Positions 1-7,359 of a stretch of 64,000 nt of DNA are shown here, piece by piece. Made by a program: the position numbers and the translations under genes. The notes beneath the pieces are model-generated. The model was not told where the DNA came from. It did no database searches and was given only the letters and a program-made list of their open reading frames with translations. The stretch is from contig NZ_QUNI01000006.1 of NCBI RefSeq assembly GCF_003385115.1, forward strand, positions 132,986 to 196,985, given 5' to 3'. This stretch comes from Flavobacterium aquicola. Lineage in GTDB: Bacteria > Bacteroidota > Bacteroidia > Flavobacteriales > Flavobacteriaceae. Positions within the stretch are counted from its first letter, which is position 1, and each line of letters begins with the position of its first letter.

Positions 1-240
1 TTTACCGCTGCTTTGAATCTTATCAATCACCATAGCACCAGTTGTCATCTCTGCTGCCATTGCCTGTACAGCGAAATACATTGAATTAAACGGATTTTGA
101 TTGATCCATCTATGTTTTACTGTTACTACACATTGGTCTTTATCAATAGATTTTACACGTATTCCACAAATAAATGCTGCAGGCAATTTGAAAAATATAA
201 AGCGATTCAATTTTGATACCGTTAATTTCATAAGTGTCAT
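1..240 (-). CDS. DUF4442 domain protein, truncated at window edge
   Basis: The reverse strand is open from an ATG at 240 to the window edge, giving the first 80 residues of a protein whose remainder lies outside. The visible part begins MTLMKLTVSK and contains VKHRWINQNPFNSMYFAVQ followed by AAEMTTGAM. This matches the N-terminal half of DUF4442 proteins, which have a hot-dog (thioesterase-like) fold and are often annotated as acyl-CoA thioesterase relatives. The substrate is unknown. A second in-frame ATG at 231 is an alternative start. The plus-strand reading of this region is only a shadow. The family call rests on remembered resemblance, and the missing C-terminus prevents a full check. 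Confidence 0.7.
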   Translation of the reverse strand, partial: MTLMKLTVSKLNRFIFFKLPAAFICGIRVKSIDKDQCVVTVKHRWINQNPFNSMYFAVQAMAAEMTTGAMVIDKIQSSGK

Positions 241-487
241 TTTTTTGCTAAAATACAAAAAATACTATGCGTACATATTAAAATTCAAATAATAAAGCTT
301 TGGTTGCGTCCCTATAAAATATAAGCCTGCTAAGATGACCTGAATTTAAATGTATAGTGATCTTTAAAAAACAGCTTCATGCATTATCTACCTTCAAAAT
401 AGATGTATTTACTTTCATAAATCATAATTTTGTTAATATTTTGTTAATATATACTACTATGTGATACAAGATACTCTCCTTTAGACA

Positions 488-495
488 TATATTTG
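488..495 (+). promoter_or_regulatory. Predicted Bacteroidetes promoter (-7 element) of the DUF4870 gene
   Basis: TATATTTG fits the TAnnTTTG element used by the Bacteroidetes housekeeping sigma factor. It lies 72 nt before the ATG at 568. I see no clear TTG at the -33 position, so support is partial. Confidence 0.45.
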
Positions 496-538
496 CATAA
501 GAAATTACTAGGTAAATGATTTAGCGATTTCCGAAATC

Positions 539-555
539 AATCATCAATCAAAAAA
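539..555 (+). repeat. 17-nt direct repeat, copy 1
   Basis: This AATCATCAATCA sequence followed by five A is identical to 1064-1080. It sits 12 nt before the DUF4870 start codon. The identity is directly visible; a function, such as a leader or regulator site, is not established. Confidence 0.6.
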
Positions 556-567
556 CAAAATCAAATC

Positions 568-1023
568 ATGGAAACTTCAAACGAAAAAAAAATTGCTGCA
601 TTTACACACTTAAGTACATTTAGCCAATATATTATCCCGTTTGGGAATTACATATTTCCAATTATTCTTTGGACATCCAAAAAAGACGAATCAGAGTTTG
701 TAGACCATAATGGAAAACAGGTATTAAATTTTCAATTGAGCATTTTAGTGTACAGCTTAGTTTTGGCAATGATTACTATCCCTATACTTCTATACACTGT
801 TTTGAAAAACATATCTTTCAGCGAACTGGTATACCATGAAGATATTATTTTTGAAAATTTCGATTACGGAAACAGCATCGGGCTGCTAACAATAGGAGCT
901 TTAGCACTCTTCGGGTTTGCCTGCATCAAAGTAGCTGAGTTTTTTTTAATAATTCATGCTTCGGTAAAAGCATCAAACGGTGAAAAATATAATTATCCTT
1001 TAACGATTCCTTTTCTTAAATAA
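568..1023 (+). CDS. DUF4870 family small membrane protein
   Basis: A 151-residue protein beginning METSNEKKIAAFTHLSTFSQY. It has the DUF4870 pattern: a short amphipathic start with a TH-LS motif, a hydrophobic segment (about 22-35), a conserved FVDHNGKQVLNFQ segment (about 45-57), then hydrophobic stretches near 58-78 and 100-130. The family consists of small multi-pass inner-membrane proteins of unknown function, often found next to PspC or PadR genes. It precedes padR by 102 nt on the same strand and may belong to the same envelope-related cluster. No catalytic residues are recognisable, and I infer no biochemical role. Confidence 0.75.
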   Translation: METSNEKKIAAFTHLSTFSQYIIPFGNYIFPIILWTSKKDESEFVDHNGKQVLNFQLSILVYSLVLAMITIPILLYTVLKNISFSELVYHEDIIFENFDYGNSIGLLTIGALALFGFACIKVAEFFLIIHASVKASNGEKYNYPLTIPFLK

Positions 1024-1063
1024 CTTTTTGAATTTTAAAATACCGCAACTAAAAATAATCATC

Positions 1064-1080
1064 AATCATCAATCAAAAAA
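1064..1080 (+). repeat. 17-nt direct repeat, copy 2
   Basis: Identical to 539-555 and lying 45 nt before the padR start. Its last A begins an ATG at 1080 that opens an 18-codon ORF ending at 1136, which overlaps the padR start codon at 1126 in another frame. Both leaders are simple in sequence, so the repeat may be a low-complexity coincidence. Confidence 0.55.
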
Positions 1081-1125
1081 TGAACAAATTAATCAACTCA
1101 TCAAATCAACTCAAATTTAAAAATT

Positions 1126-1455
1126 ATGAACATTGAAAACACAAAAGCCCAGATGCGTAAAGGTGTTCTTGAGTTTTGTATCTTATCCGTACTAAAAGAA
1201 AAAGACGCTTATACTTCAGAAATATTAGATACCTTAAAAGACGCTAAATTATTGGTCGTAGAGGGAACCATCTATCCGTTATTAACTCGATTAAAAAATG
1301 ACGGATTGCTCAACTATCGTTGGGAAGAATCTACATCAGGACCGCCCCGAAAATATTATGGTTTGACCGAAATTGGACAAACCTTTTTAAGAGAACTGGA
1401 TGGCACTTGGACGGAATTGTCGAATGCTGTAAACTTAATAACCAACCAAAAATAA
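1126..1455 (+). CDS. PadR family transcriptional regulator
   Basis: A 109-residue winged-helix repressor of the PadR family. Diagnostic segments are RKGVLEFCILSVLKEKDAYT near the N-terminus, VVEGTIYPLLTRLKNDGLL at about 44-62 (recognition helix and wing region) and SGPPRKYYGLTEIGQ at about 66-80. Like other short PadR-s2 proteins it has only a brief C-terminal helix for dimerisation. The stop at 1453-1455 lies 5 nt before the PspC gene, so the two are almost certainly co-transcribed, and the regulator probably controls its own operon. PadR repressors respond to small molecules or antibiotics, but no ligand can be read from the sequence. Confidence 0.9.
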   Translation: MNIENTKAQMRKGVLEFCILSVLKEKDAYTSEILDTLKDAKLLVVEGTIYPLLTRLKNDGLLNYRWEESTSGPPRKYYGLTEIGQTFLRELDGTWTELSNAVNLITNQK

Positions 1456-1460
1456 TAGTC

Positions 1461-3191
1461 ATGAACAAAACTGTAAATATAAACCTAGGTGGAATGTTCT
1501 TCCATATTGACGAAGATGCATACCAAAAATTAACACGCTATTTTGACGCTATAAAACGTTCACTGTCAAAATCATCAGGGCAAGAAGAAATCATTAAGGA
1601 TATCGAAATGAGAGTTTCGGAATTATTGACCGAAAAACAAAAAACAGAGAAACACGTTGTTACACTTAGAGAAGTTGATGAAGTTATCGCTGTGATGGGA
1701 CAGCCTGAAGATTACATCATCGAAGAAGATTCTACTAATAACAGCAATAATAATTACAATAATTATACAGCACCCAGCGGTACCAGAAAACTATACCGTG
1801 ACAAAGATAACGGAATGGTTGGAGGAGTTTTGGCAGGCCTTGGACACTATTTTGGAATAGACAAAGTATGGCTTCGCATCTTTCTTTTGGTATTAGTTTT
1901 AGCATGGGGTACGGGAGTTTTGGCTTATATCATTCTTTGGATTGTAATGCCTGAAGCGGTAACAACTTCTGAAAAACTTGAAATGACCGGAGAGCCTGTC
2001 ACCATTTCAAACATCGAAAAAAAAGTTCGTGAGGAATTTGAAAATGTTTCTGGTAAATTTAAAAATGGTGATTACGACAAATATGGCAACCAAATAAAAA
2101 CAGGAGCTGAGAAATTGGGAAACTCTTTCAGTGATTTCATAATGACAGTTTTCAAAATCTTTGCTAAATTTTTAGGAATAATTCTGATCATGGGAGGTCT
2201 GACTGTGCTGGTACTGCTATTCATTGGAGTATTTACTTTGGGAACAAGTGTTTCTATGGATTTTCCTTGGCAGAGTTTTGTCGAAGCTGGTAATTTTACC
2301 GATTATCCAATCTGGTCTTTTGGTTTATTGATGTTCCTTGCTGTAGGTATTCCGTTCTTTTTCATGACTTTATTGGGCTTCAAATTATTAGCTCCTAATA
2401 TGAAATCAGTTGGGAATATTGTAAAATACACTTTGCTTGCGCTTTGGTTAATTGCTGTTTCAATTGCTATCTCAATTGGTATTAAACAAGCTTCAGCATT
2501 TGCTGTAAATGGAAGAACAGTTCTAAAAGAAACAATTAATTTTAAACCAGCAGATACGCTTTTAGTAAAATTCAAGCATAATGATTATTTTGCTAAAAAT
2601 GTAGATGACCGTCATGAATTCATGATCACCAAAGATTCATTGAACAATGATATCATTTATTCTAATGATGTAAGTATCAGAATTCAAAAATCTGATGAAA
2701 AATATGCTTATATTCAAATTGAAAAAGAAGCAAAAGGCAGATCATTGTCTGAAGCCAAAAATAGAGCTGATGCTATCAGATACAGTTATAAAGTTGAAGG
2801 CCGTCAATTAATTTTTGACAATTATTTAATAACAGATCTGAAAAACAAATTCCGTGATCAGGAAATAGAAATCACTTTGTTTTTGCCACTAGGAACACTT
2901 CTAAAATTAGATGAATCTGCAGCACATTATGATGAAACTGATGGTGATTACTTTTTATGGCATCCAGAATCAGCAAAAGACGTTTTTAGAGTCGAAGAGG
3001 ACAAAATAAAATGTACAAATTGCCCTGACGATGAAAGTGATTACAATGACAACGACGAAAATGAAAATGAAAGCAACATAACAATTAATGAAAATGGTGT
3101 TACTATCGAAAGTGATTCAGTTGTTAAAACCAAAAAGAATTTCAAGGAATTGAAAATCAATAAAGATGGCATCATCATCAAAACAGAATAA
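1461..3191 (+). CDS. PspC domain-containing membrane protein
   Basis: The ATG at 1461, 5 nt after padR, gives 576 residues; the frame is open further upstream but that part overlaps padR. The N-terminal ~95 residues (MNKTVNINLGGMFFHIDEDA...) form a soluble region common in Bacteroidetes PspC proteins. The PspC domain follows at about 108-168, with GGVLAGLGHYFGIDKVWLR and a membrane helix ending WIVMPEA. Further membrane segments lie near 235-260, 285-305 and 320-345. A large C-terminal region ends in a CTNC motif and an acidic Asp/Glu/Asn-rich stretch (about 515-535). PspC proteins sense or answer envelope stress. The link with head-GIN proteins downstream resembles LiaF-like arrangements, which is an inference from context. 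Confidence 0.85.
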   Translation: MNKTVNINLGGMFFHIDEDAYQKLTRYFDAIKRSLSKSSGQEEIIKDIEMRVSELLTEKQKTEKHVVTLREVDEVIAVMGQPEDYIIEEDSTNNSNNNYNNYTAPSGTRKLYRDKDNGMVGGVLAGLGHYFGIDKVWLRIFLLVLVLAWGTGVLAYIILWIVMPEAVTTSEKLEMTGEPVTISNIEKKVREEFENVSGKFKNGDYDKYGNQIKTGAEKLGNSFSDFIMTVFKIFAKFLGIILIMGGLTVLVLLFIGVFTLGTSVSMDFPWQSFVEAGNFTDYPIWSFGLLMFLAVGIPFFFMTLLGFKLLAPNMKSVGNIVKYTLLALWLIAVSIAISIGIKQASAFAVNGRTVLKETINFKPADTLLVKFKHNDYFAKNVDDRHEFMITKDSLNNDIIYSNDVSIRIQKSDEKYAYIQIEKEAKGRSLSEAKNRADAIRYSYKVEGRQLIFDNYLITDLKNKFRDQEIEITLFLPLGTLLKLDESAAHYDETDGDYFLWHPESAKDVFRVEEDKIKCTNCPDDESDYNDNDENENESNITINENGVTIESDSVVKTKKNFKELKINKDGIIIKTE

Positions 3192-3232
3192 ACTGTAATA
3201 AAAGTAATTCAATCAAAATAAAACCAATAGCC

Positions 3233-3973
3233 ATGATAAAAGTAATCACATTAATCACCAAATTCATTGCAATAACATTGATAGCGCTATTTTTTGGGTC
3301 TTGCAATCAAATCAGTGATTTACGCTCTATCAAAGGAAGCGGTCATGTTACAACTGAAAAAAGAACCGTTACCGGAGATTTTAAAAATGTAGAAATAAGC
3401 AATGCACTAGACTTAGTTATAGAGCAATCGGACAAAACAGAAATAATTGTAGAAGCCGATGATAATTTACAAAAAGAAATCACAACAAAAATAGAGAATG
3501 GCGTTTTAGTTATCGCATGTAAATCAGGAAATTTCATTAACGTAGCTTCCAAAAAAATAACTGTAAAAATGCCGGTTATTGAAGGACTCGAAGCGTCATC
3601 AGCTTCAACAATTAATAGCAGCAATACACTAAAAGGAAGCCGCTTAAATTTAGTTTCATCTAGTGCTGGATCTATTAATGCCACAGTAGAATATGAAAAT
3701 ATTCAATTGTCCAGCAGCAGCGCCAGTAACCAAAACATTAAAGGAAAAGCTATACGCATAGAAACATCTGCTTCAAGCGGGTCAGTTTTAGATGCCAGTG
3801 AATTATTAACAAATGAAGCAACAGCTGATGCTTCAAGCGGTTCATCAATATCTGTATCGCCTATTGTAAGTCTGAAAGCTGAAGCCTCGAGCGGAGGAAA
3901 TATTTCTTACAGCAAAACTCCTAAATCGATTCAAAAAGAAGAAAACTCAGGAGGCAGTATTAATCAGCAGTAA
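3233..3973 (+). CDS. Head-GIN (DUF2807) lipoprotein
   Basis: A 246-residue predicted lipoprotein. The N-terminal signal sequence ends in a lipobox, LFFGSC, with Cys at residue 24, so the protein is probably anchored in the outer or inner membrane. The rest is a single DUF2807 domain (head GIN domain): VTGDFKNVEISNALDLVIEQ near 48-67, then short Ser/Ala/Gly-rich repeats (SSASTINSS, SSSSASNQN, ASSGSS, ASSGG). The repeats suggest a right-handed beta-helix ladder. It follows the PspC gene by 41 nt and ends just before a hairpin terminator, making it the last gene of the padR-PspC cluster. The molecular role is unknown; adhesion or envelope-stress functions are only proposals for the family. Confidence 0.85.
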   Translation: MIKVITLITKFIAITLIALFFGSCNQISDLRSIKGSGHVTTEKRTVTGDFKNVEISNALDLVIEQSDKTEIIVEADDNLQKEITTKIENGVLVIACKSGNFINVASKKITVKMPVIEGLEASSASTINSSNTLKGSRLNLVSSSAGSINATVEYENIQLSSSSASNQNIKGKAIRIETSASSGSVLDASELLTNEATADASSGSSISVSPIVSLKAEASSGGNISYSKTPKSIQKEENSGGSINQQ

Positions 3974-3995
3974 ATCATCAATATTAAATTTCAAA

Positions 3996-4027
3996 AAAAT
4001 CACTCATCAAAAATGGGTGATTTTTTT
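3996..4027 (+). terminator. Intrinsic terminator after the first head-GIN gene
   Basis: AAAATCACTCAT (3996-4007) pairs with ATGGGTGATTTT (4013-4024) around a five-base loop, followed by a T run. The T run merges directly with the next promoter element at 4027-4034. Confidence 0.75.
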
Positions 4028-4034
4028 ATATTTG
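4027..4034 (+). promoter_or_regulatory. Predicted promoter element of the second head-GIN gene
   Basis: TATATTTG matches TAnnTTTG, 22 nt before the ATG at 4057. Its first bases belong to the T tract of the preceding terminator. No TTG is present at the expected upstream distance. Confidence 0.5.
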
Positions 4035-4056
4035 TATCCAACCCAAAACGTATAAA

Positions 4057-4890
4057 ATGAAATATTCACATCTTGTTGTTTTATTCCTATTAACGACAAC
4101 CCTGGCTATTGGTCAAAATAAAGAAAAAATAAAAGGATCAAAAACAGTAGTTGAGAAACCAAAAGAAATTGGAGAATTTACTGCTTTGGAAATTGAAGAC
4201 AACCTAACTGTTTTCTTGGAAAAAGGAGAAAAAAATGAAATTAAAATCGAATCGGATGACAATCTTCATGAAGCCATCACTTTTGACATCAAAGAAAAAG
4301 CACTGCGTATTTATACCTCTAAAGAAATCAGCGGTTATAAAAAATTGGTTGTAAAAATCAAATACACAAATGATTTAAAATCAGTTACAGCTAAAAATGC
4401 CTCTATTGTAAATGCTCTAGAAGTAATTATACTAGATGACATTACCTTTAAATCATTAGATTATGCCAAATTATATTTGAATGTAAATTCAAAAAACTTC
4501 AGTTTGATTACAGATGATAAAACTAAAACTGAATTAAATTTAAAGGCCGAAAAAGCTAAAATACAATTAAGCAAAAACTCTCAAATCAAAGCTTTGATTG
4601 CTGCCACAAATCTTACGTTTGATATGTATCAAAAATCTACTGCCAATATTGAAGGAGAAAGTACGAATGCAGTAATACGCCTAGATAATGACAGCGAATT
4701 TACCGGAGTACGTTTTACAATAAATAATGCTGATGTAACGACAGATGGCTCCGCAATTTGCAATTTGATGGCCGATACAAGCCTAATAATAGATGCTAAT
4801 AGTTCGTCCAAAATATATTTATTGGGAGCGCCAAAGATTGAAGTACGCAAATTTTTAGGAGAAGCCCAATTAATAAAAAAAGCTAAGTAA
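4057..4890 (+). CDS. Head-GIN (DUF2807) secreted protein
   Basis: A 277-residue protein with a classical signal peptide (MKYSHLVVLFLLTTTLAIGQ, cleavage expected after Gly/Gln 19-20) and no lipobox Cys. The mature part is a DUF2807 beta-ladder domain: IGEFTALEIEDNLTVFLEKG near 44-63, then a run of short beta-strand repeats to the C-terminus. It is a paralogue of the preceding lipoprotein but probably has its own promoter, since a terminator separates them. Expected location is the periplasm or cell surface. Function is unknown. Confidence 0.8.
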   Translation: MKYSHLVVLFLLTTTLAIGQNKEKIKGSKTVVEKPKEIGEFTALEIEDNLTVFLEKGEKNEIKIESDDNLHEAITFDIKEKALRIYTSKEISGYKKLVVKIKYTNDLKSVTAKNASIVNALEVIILDDITFKSLDYAKLYLNVNSKNFSLITDDKTKTELNLKAEKAKIQLSKNSQIKALIAATNLTFDMYQKSTANIEGESTNAVIRLDNDSEFTGVRFTINNADVTTDGSAICNLMADTSLIIDANSSSKIYLLGAPKIEVRKFLGEAQLIKKAK

Positions 4891-4910
4891 ACTATAACTT
4901 TTACTCATAA

Positions 4911-4945
4911 AAAAAGTTCCAACTTAAAAAATTGGAACTTTTTTT
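4911..4945. terminator. Bidirectional terminator between head-GIN gene and trxB
   Basis: AAAAAGTTCCAA (4911-4922) pairs with TTGGAACTTTTT (4932-4943), with A/T tracts on both sides. It serves two convergent genes. Confidence 0.85.
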
Positions 4946-4960
4946 ATATCAGACAAGGTT

Positions 4961-5908
4961 TTAATGCTTTGCCGCCAAATATCTTTCAGCATCAAGAGCC
5001 GCCATACAACCTGTACCTGCAGCAGTAATTGCCTGACGATATACATGATCTGCAGCATCTCCTGCTACAAATACTCCTTCAACATTCGTTTTTGAAGTTC
5101 CCGGAGTATTTATGATATAACCTGTTTCATCAAGAGTAAGGAAATCTGCGAAAATATCGGTATTTGGTTTATGACCAATAGCAGCAAAGAAACCAGTAGC
5201 AGGAATATCAAAAATATCACCAGTTGTTTTGTTTTTAGCTTTCACGCCAGTTACTACATTGCCATCTCCTAAAATTTCAACTGTATCGTGGTTCATCAAA
5301 ATAGAAATATTTTCAGTTTTGCGGACACGTTCTTCCATAATTTTAGAAGCTCTAAATTTATCACTGCGGACAAGCATTGTTACTTTCGAACATAATTTGG
5401 ACAAATAATGCGCTTCCTCACAAGCTGAATCCCCTGCTCCAACGATAACTACTTCTTGATTTCTATAGAAAAATCCGTCGCAAACCGCACAAGCCGAAAC
5501 GCCTCCGCCCATTTTTAAATAATGCTGCTCAGAATCTAAACCTAAATATTTAGCCGATGCTCCAGTTGAAATAATTACAGTATCGCAATGCAGTTCAATT
5601 TTATCATTAATCCAGACTTTATGAATATCTCCTGAGAAATCAACTTTTGTAGCCCATCCGTCACGAATATCTGCGCCAAAACGCTCTGCCTGCTGCTGCA
5701 ATTGCACCATCATTTCCGGACCAGTAACTCCATCAACATAACCTGGGAAATTCTCTACCTCATTAGTTGTAGTTAATTGACCCCCAGGCTGCATTCCCTG
5801 GTATAATACTGGATTCATGTTGGCTCTGGCAGCATAAATAGCAGCTGTATAACCAGCAGGTCCAGAACCTATAATAAGACATTTTATTTTTTCGATTGTA
5901 TCTGACAT
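4961..5908 (-). CDS. trxB: Thioredoxin-disulfide reductase
   Basis: NADPH-dependent flavoprotein that reduces thioredoxin in the cytoplasm. From the ATG at 5908 it is 315 residues, the usual length. An FAD-binding GSGPAGYTAA motif lies at about 14-23, and the redox-active CAVC pair is Cys140/Cys143. It is followed by an NADPH-binding GAGDSACEEA segment and a C-terminal GVFVAGDAAD FAD motif. An earlier in-frame TTG at 5929 lies almost at the predicted promoter (TACATTTG, 5927-5934), which favours 5908. It is a single-gene unit, divergent from tRNA-Pro and convergent with the head-GIN gene. Confidence 0.97.
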   Translation of the reverse strand: MSDTIEKIKCLIIGSGPAGYTAAIYAARANMNPVLYQGMQPGGQLTTTNEVENFPGYVDGVTGPEMMVQLQQQAERFGADIRDGWATKVDFSGDIHKVWINDKIELHCDTVIISTGASAKYLGLDSEQHYLKMGGGVSACAVCDGFFYRNQEVVIVGAGDSACEEAHYLSKLCSKVTMLVRSDKFRASKIMEERVRKTENISILMNHDTVEILGDGNVVTGVKAKNKTTGDIFDIPATGFFAAIGHKPNTDIFADFLTLDETGYIINTPGTSKTNVEGVFVAGDAADHVYRQAITAAGTGCMAALDAERYLAAKH

Positions 5909-5926
5909 AATTTTTATTTTGAGGTA

Positions 5927-5934
5927 CAAATGTA
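5927..5934 (-). promoter_or_regulatory. Predicted promoter element of trxB
   Basis: On the minus strand TACATTTG matches TAnnTTTG, 18 nt upstream of the trxB ATG at 5908. The -33 element is unclear. Confidence 0.55.
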
Positions 5935-6016
5935 ATCTTTATTATAAAAAATTCACACCTTAATAAATCCAAAAAATCGATACCGAAATAAATTTTAATT
6001 ATTTTATAATTTTACT

Positions 6017-6045
6017 TTGAAAAGCAGAAATAAACCTTATATTTG
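6017..6045 (+). promoter_or_regulatory. Predicted promoter of tRNA-Pro
   Basis: A full Bacteroidetes-type promoter: TTG at 6017-6019, an 18-nt spacer, then TATATTTG at 6038-6045. The expected transcription start is a few bases before the tRNA 5' end at 6057. Confidence 0.75.
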
Positions 6046-6056
6046 CACTCGATTTA

Positions 6057-6131
6057 CGGGGTGTAGCGTAGCTCGGTTATCGCGCCTGCTTTGGGAGCAG
6101 GAGGCCGCAGGTTCGAATCCTGCCACCCCGA
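6057..6131 (+). tRNA. tRNA-Pro (anticodon TGG)
   Basis: A complete cloverleaf can be drawn. The acceptor stem CGGGGTG/CACCCCG has discriminator A at 6131. The anticodon stem is CCTGC/GCAGG with loop TTTGGGA and anticodon TGG at 6092-6094, and the T arm is GCAGG-TTCGAAT-CCTGC. CCA is not encoded. It has its own promoter and terminator. Confidence 0.97.
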
Positions 6132-6133
6132 CA

Positions 6134-6164
6134 AAAAGCTGAACAGCAATGTTCGGCTTTTTTT
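6134..6164 (+). terminator. Intrinsic terminator of tRNA-Pro
   Basis: AAAAGCTGAACA (6134-6145) pairs with TGTTCGGCTTTT (6150-6161), with one wobble pair, around a GCAA tetraloop, followed by T residues. Confidence 0.85.
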
Positions 6165-6249
6165 GTGCAAAAAATTCACAAAAGCAATCAGCATCTAAAA
6201 ATCAAAACTAACAGCTAAAAACTAATTCCTATATCAATATATTTATTTC

Positions 6250-6257
6250 TATTTTTG
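6250..6257 (+). promoter_or_regulatory. Predicted promoter element of udk
   Basis: TATTTTTG matches TAnnTTTG, 22 nt before the udk ATG at 6280. The -33 element is not obvious. Confidence 0.5.
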
Positions 6258-6279
6258 CACTTTAAACAAATCATTTATT

Positions 6280-6888
6280 ATGCTCATCATAGGAATCGCA
6301 GGAGGAACCGGGTCTGGAAAAACGACAGTAGTACATCAAATCATGAATGAGCTTCCTGAAGCTGAAGTAGGGATTATTTCTCAGGATTCTTATTATAAAG
6401 AGACTCATGATTTAAGTTATGAAGATCGTTCTAATATTAATTTTGATCATCCCAGAGCTATTGATTTTGACTTATTGGTAGAGCATTTAAAAGAATTAAA
6501 GGCAGGAAACGTTATTAATCAGCCGGTATATTCTTTTGTACAGCATAACAGGACTGATGATGTTGTTATTACGCACCCGCGAAAAGTCATGATTGTAGAA
6601 GGTATTTTAATCCTGACAAATCCTGATTTGAGAAAACTTTTTGACATCAAAATTTATGTACACGCTGACTCTGATGAACGCTTAATTCGACGTTTAAAAA
6701 GAGACATTGCAGAACGCGGAAGGGATATGAATGAAGTTTTAAATCGTTATCAGACTACTCTAAAACCAATGCATGAGCAGTTTATTGAGCCTACTAAAGC
6801 CTTTGCCGATATCATAATCCCAAACGACAGATTCAATACCGTAGCCATAGATGTGGTTCGTGCTGTAATTAATCAGCGTATCTTATAA
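6280..6888 (+). CDS. udk: Uridine kinase
   Basis: ATP/GTP-dependent phosphorylation of uridine and cytidine to UMP and CMP in pyrimidine salvage. At 202 residues it has the normal length. The P-loop GGTGSGKTT is at residues 8-16. The nucleoside-binding QDSYYK segment follows, then FDHPRAIDF near 64-72, VMIVEGILIL near 105-114 (Walker B region) and a lid segment RRLKRDIAERGRD near 146-158. The next gene, an FtsB/DivIC-like protein, starts 113 nt downstream on the same strand. Confidence 0.95.
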   Translation: MLIIGIAGGTGSGKTTVVHQIMNELPEAEVGIISQDSYYKETHDLSYEDRSNINFDHPRAIDFDLLVEHLKELKAGNVINQPVYSFVQHNRTDDVVITHPRKVMIVEGILILTNPDLRKLFDIKIYVHADSDERLIRRLKRDIAERGRDMNEVLNRYQTTLKPMHEQFIEPTKAFADIIIPNDRFNTVAIDVVRAVINQRIL

Positions 6889-7001
6889 TTTTGTTGTAAT
6901 TTTATTGCAGGATAAAAAAAGGAAAAAATCTTTAGTGATTTAAAGCCAAAGTTATCCTAAACAAAGTTTCACTTTTCTTTTAAAACTAGGCAAAAAACCC
7001 A

Positions 7002-7325
7002 ATGAAGAACCCATTTAAAAACAGCTATTGGTTTAAATTTTTCAGTAACAAGTACGTTTGGGTCTCGTTATCATTTTTAATCTGGATGGTTTTTCTGGAT
7101 AATTATTCTTACTTTGAGCATCGTTTTTTGGACAAGCAGATAAATGATTTGGAAGATAACGCTGCTTATTATCAAGGGGAAATTAAAAAAGATGAAGAAA
7201 ATATCAAACAGCTGAAAAATCCTCTGCTAATAGAGAAATACGCCCGTGAAAAATATTACATGAAAAAAGACAGTGAAGATATTTTTATCATCCAATTTCA
7301 CGGCGACACAGTTAAGAAAAAATAA
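7002..7325 (+). CDS. FtsB/DivIC-like septum formation initiator protein
   Basis: A 107-residue bitopic membrane protein. Residues about 17-33 (YVWVSLSFLIWMVFLDN) form the single membrane helix, followed by a coiled-coil-prone segment (about 40-70, LDKQINDLEDNAAYYQGEI) and an IEKYAREKYYMKKDSED motif typical of the FtsB/DivIC family. These proteins bridge FtsL and FtsQ in the divisome. The gene lies between udk and mutA, 34 nt before mutA. The family assignment rests on topology and the C-terminal motif. Confidence 0.8.
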   Translation: MKNPFKNSYWFKFFSNKYVWVSLSFLIWMVFLDNYSYFEHRFLDKQINDLEDNAAYYQGEIKKDEENIKQLKNPLLIEKYAREKYYMKKDSEDIFIIQFHGDTVKKK

Positions 7326-7359
7326 TCTTATCTGATTTAAAATTTAATTATAATTAAAA

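Larger units (their letters stand above)
241..567. other. Divergent intergenic region
   Basis: These 327 AT-rich bases separate the divergent DUF4442 and DUF4870 genes. They hold a TATATTTG promoter element at 488-495 and one copy of a 17-nt direct repeat (539-555) that recurs at 1064-1080. I see no RNA gene or extra ORF. Confidence 0.6.

Noticed and set aside
101..292. Plus-strand 63-residue frame at the window start
   Set aside because: It is antisense to the clear DUF4442 coding sequence at 1-240 and has no family resemblance.
1320..1460. Longer N-terminus of the PspC protein
   Set aside because: This part overlaps padR in another frame; the ATG at 1461 gives the conserved MNKTVNINLGG start.
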